Of a stretch of DNA of 7,027 bases, positions 5,665-7,027 are shown piece by piece. Position 1 is the stretch's first letter. The number at the start of each line of letters is the position of its first letter. This stretch comes from Granulosicoccaceae bacterium (GTDB lineage: Bacteria > Pseudomonadota > Gammaproteobacteria > DAOVJZ01). The translations under genes were made by a program, and so were the position numbers. The notes beneath the pieces are model-generated. The model made no database searches. It was not told the origin of the DNA and worked only from the letters and a program-made list of their open reading frames with translations. Location of the stretch: assembly GCA_030632035.1 (NCBI GenBank), contig DAOVJZ010000073.1, forward strand, positions 1 to 7,027, in the 5' to 3' direction.

Positions 5665-6729
5665 ATGGAAAATAAAATTAACTCAAATATTAAAGATAGA
5701 AAAATAAAAATGGCCCTGGTGGGTTGTGGCAGAATTTCAAATAAGCATTTTGAAGCAATAGAAAAGCACAAAGACGATATAGAGCTTGTGGCAGTTTGTG
5801 ATTCAAATAATGTTCTGGCAAATGAGTTTGCAGAAAAATATAAAGTGCAGGCCTATCAACGACTGGAAGAATTACTCTCGAATGAGGATATAGATTTGGT
5901 AAGTTTATGTACTCCAAGTGGATTACATTCAAAACAAACGGTTTTATGTGCTGAAAATGGCGTTCATGTAATGACAGAAAAACCAATGGCTACCAGATGG
6001 AAAGATGGGTTACGAATGGTGAGGGCTTGTGATACTGCGGGCGTGTATTTATTTGTTGTTAAGCAAAACAGATGTAATGCCACATTACAACTACTTAAAC
6101 ATGCAGTAGAACAAAATCGATTTGGGAAGATTTACATGGTTCAGGTAAATGTTTTCTGGACAAGACCTCAGGAATACTATGACAGCTCTACATGGCGAGG
6201 AACCTGGGAATTTGATGGTGGAGCCTTAATGAATCAGGCTAGCCACTATGTCGACTTACTTGATTGGCTAATTGGTCCAGTGAAAAATATACAAGCCATG
6301 ACAGGAACTCTGGCCAGAAATATTGAGGTAGAGGATACAGCAGTAATGAATATACGATGGCGTTCCGGGGCGATTGGCTCCATGAGTGTAACTATGCTCA
6401 CGTATCCAAAAAATCTTGAAGGTTCAATCACCATCATGGGTGAAAAAGGGACTGTAAAGGTTGGCGGTGTTGCTGTTAACGAAATTCAGCATTGGGATTT
6501 TTCTGAGCCTGATGAGATAGATAAAATGGTTAAAGATGCAAGCTATCAAACCTCTTCTGTCTATGGCTTTGGTCATCCCAAATACTATGAAAATGTAATT
6601 AATGTACTAAGAGGCAATGCAGAGCCGGACACGGATGGACGTGAAGGGCTACGTTCACTGGAATTATTGATTGCTGCATATCTTTCTGCACGTGATGGCC
6701 GTAAAGTTCCATTACCGCTGGAATACTAA
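5665..6729 (+). CDS. wlbA: Gfo/Idh/MocA oxidoreductase, probable UDP-N-acetylglucosaminuronate 3-dehydrogenase (WlbA/WbpB type)
   Basis: The likely reaction is NAD-dependent oxidation of the C3 hydroxyl of UDP-GlcNAc uronic acid, giving the 3-keto sugar that is then aminated and acetylated on the way to diacetamido uronic acids of surface polysaccharide. The 354-residue product shows the Rossmann fingerprint VGCGRIS (19-25), the family EKP motif (E105-K106-P107) and the active-site segment GGALMNQASHYVDLLDWL (185-202), with H194 as the expected catalytic histidine. The position often held by Asp in the family is Asn (N190), which I recall as usual in WlbA-like enzymes. Length (about 350) fits Bordetella WlbA better than the shorter P. 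aeruginosa WbpB. The ATG has a good AGGA site 8 bases upstream. The first 13 residues are a short lysine/asparagine-rich extension before the fold. The neighbouring WlbB/WbpD gene, 5 bp on, makes the sugar assignment much stronger than the fold alone. Other Gfo/Idh substrates remain possible. Confidence 0.85.
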   Translation: MENKINSNIKDRKIKMALVGCGRISNKHFEAIEKHKDDIELVAVCDSNNVLANEFAEKYKVQAYQRLEELLSNEDIDLVSLCTPSGLHSKQTVLCAENGVHVMTEKPMATRWKDGLRMVRACDTAGVYLFVVKQNRCNATLQLLKHAVEQNRFGKIYMVQVNVFWTRPQEYYDSSTWRGTWEFDGGALMNQASHYVDLLDWLIGPVKNIQAMTGTLARNIEVEDTAVMNIRWRSGAIGSMSVTMLTYPKNLEGSITIMGEKGTVKVGGVAVNEIQHWDFSEPDEIDKMVKDASYQTSSVYGFGHPKYYENVINVLRGNAEPDTDGREGLRSLELLIAAYLSARDGRKVPLPLEY

Positions 6730-6734
6730 TAGTT

Positions 6735-7027
6735 ATGGAAAATAATTTTCATGAGACCGCCATTGTAGATGATGGTGCCAGGATTGGAGAAGGTACCAGG
6801 ATATGGCATTGGGCGCATATTTGTGGTGGTGCCAGGATTGGAAGTCACTGTTCTTTGGGACAAAATGTTTTTGTTGGTAACAAGGTTGTCATCGGTAACA
6901 ACGTGAAAATACAGAATAATGTCTCTGTATATGACAATGTCATGCTGGAAGATGATGTGTTTTGTGGCCCAAGCATGGTTTTCACCAATGTTTATAATCC
7001 TCGTTCAGCAGTTTCCAGAAAAGATGA
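6735..7027 (+). CDS. wbpD: UDP-2-acetamido-3-amino-2,3-dideoxy-glucuronate N-acetyltransferase, N-terminal part (cut by window edge)
   Basis: The enzyme (WbpD in Pseudomonas, WlbB in Bordetella) transfers acetyl from acetyl-CoA to the 3-amino group of UDP-GlcNAc(3NH2)A, giving UDP-GlcNAc(3NAc)A. From the ATG at 6735 there are 97 codons with no stop before the window ends; the family is about 190 residues, so roughly half is present. The product reads as hexapeptide repeats of a left-handed beta-helix: GARIG at 14-18 and again at 32-36, then GQNVFVGNKVVIG, KIQNNVSVYDNV and VFCGPSMVFTNVYNPRS (about 77-93). These last segments are nearly identical to WbpD as I remember it. The gene starts 5 bp after the wlbA stop with only a distant GGA as a ribosome binding site, so coupled translation in one operon is likely. 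It is a trimeric cytoplasmic enzyme by family knowledge. The symbol is wlbB if Bordetella naming is used. Confidence 0.92.
   Translation, partial: MENNFHETAIVDDGARIGEGTRIWHWAHICGGARIGSHCSLGQNVFVGNKVVIGNNVKIQNNVSVYDNVMLEDDVFCGPSMVFTNVYNPRSAVSRKD
6773..6842 (+). repeat. 16-bp exact direct repeat within the acetyltransferase gene
   Basis: TGGTGCCAGGATTGGA occurs at 6773-6788 and again at 6827-6842, 54 bp apart, with a degenerate third copy (GGTACCAGGAT) in between. The 54-bp step equals 18 codons, exactly one turn of three hexapeptides in a left-handed beta-helix, and both copies encode the GARIG hexapeptide core. It is a coding repeat, not a mobile-element scar. Confidence 0.85.

Overview
The window is a piece of a gammaproteobacterial chromosome. 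The lineage call rests on gene content: a minus-strand run in transcription order pilB-pilC-pilD-coaE-zapD, in which the type IV pilus assembly genes sit next to coaE and zapD. This arrangement is a hallmark of Gammaproteobacteria such as Pseudomonas. Base composition is moderate to low GC (about 45% in a hand-counted line of pilB, 35-47% in sampled lines of the sugar gene), so it is not a high-GC pseudomonad. I cannot name a genus.

Layout: (1) positions 1-628, minus, hold the 5' four-fifths of zapD, a Z-ring cross-linking protein, cut by the window edge. (2) 740-1336, minus, is coaE (dephospho-CoA kinase, last step of CoA synthesis). (3) 1342-2217, minus, is pilD (prepilin peptidase/methylase), 2332-3558 is pilC (inner-membrane platform) and 3578-5290 is pilB (extension ATPase). 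(4) 5291-5664 is a 374-bp divergent intergenic region with inverted repeats, a purine/G-rich tract and candidate promoters facing both ways. (5) From 5665 the plus strand carries a different functional block: a WlbA/WbpB-type UDP-sugar 3-dehydrogenase (5665-6729), then the start of a WlbB/WbpD-type left-handed beta-helix N-acetyltransferase (6735 to the window end).

How the genes work together: PilB, PilC and PilD are the core cytoplasmic and inner-membrane machinery that matures prepilins and assembles type IV pili. CoaE and ZapD are housekeeping passengers of the same gene string. On the other side of the divergent region, WlbA and WlbB belong to the route from UDP-GlcNAc to UDP-2,3-diacetamido-2,3-dideoxy uronic acids (UDP-GlcNAc(3NAc)A, and UDP-ManNAc(3NAc)A after epimerisation), used in O-antigen or related surface polysaccharide. 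The matching 3-aminotransferase should lie just downstream, outside the window. The major pilin gene pilA, which neighbours pilB in Pseudomonas, is not here.

All protein-coding genes belong to known families, and I do not see an undescribed biological system. The least explained material is the 374-bp divergent region, above all a perfect 22-bp palindrome overlapping the candidate wlbA promoter and a paired TTTTAGCC/GGCTAAAA element upstream of the candidate pilB promoter. Promoter and operator calls were made by eye and are tentative.
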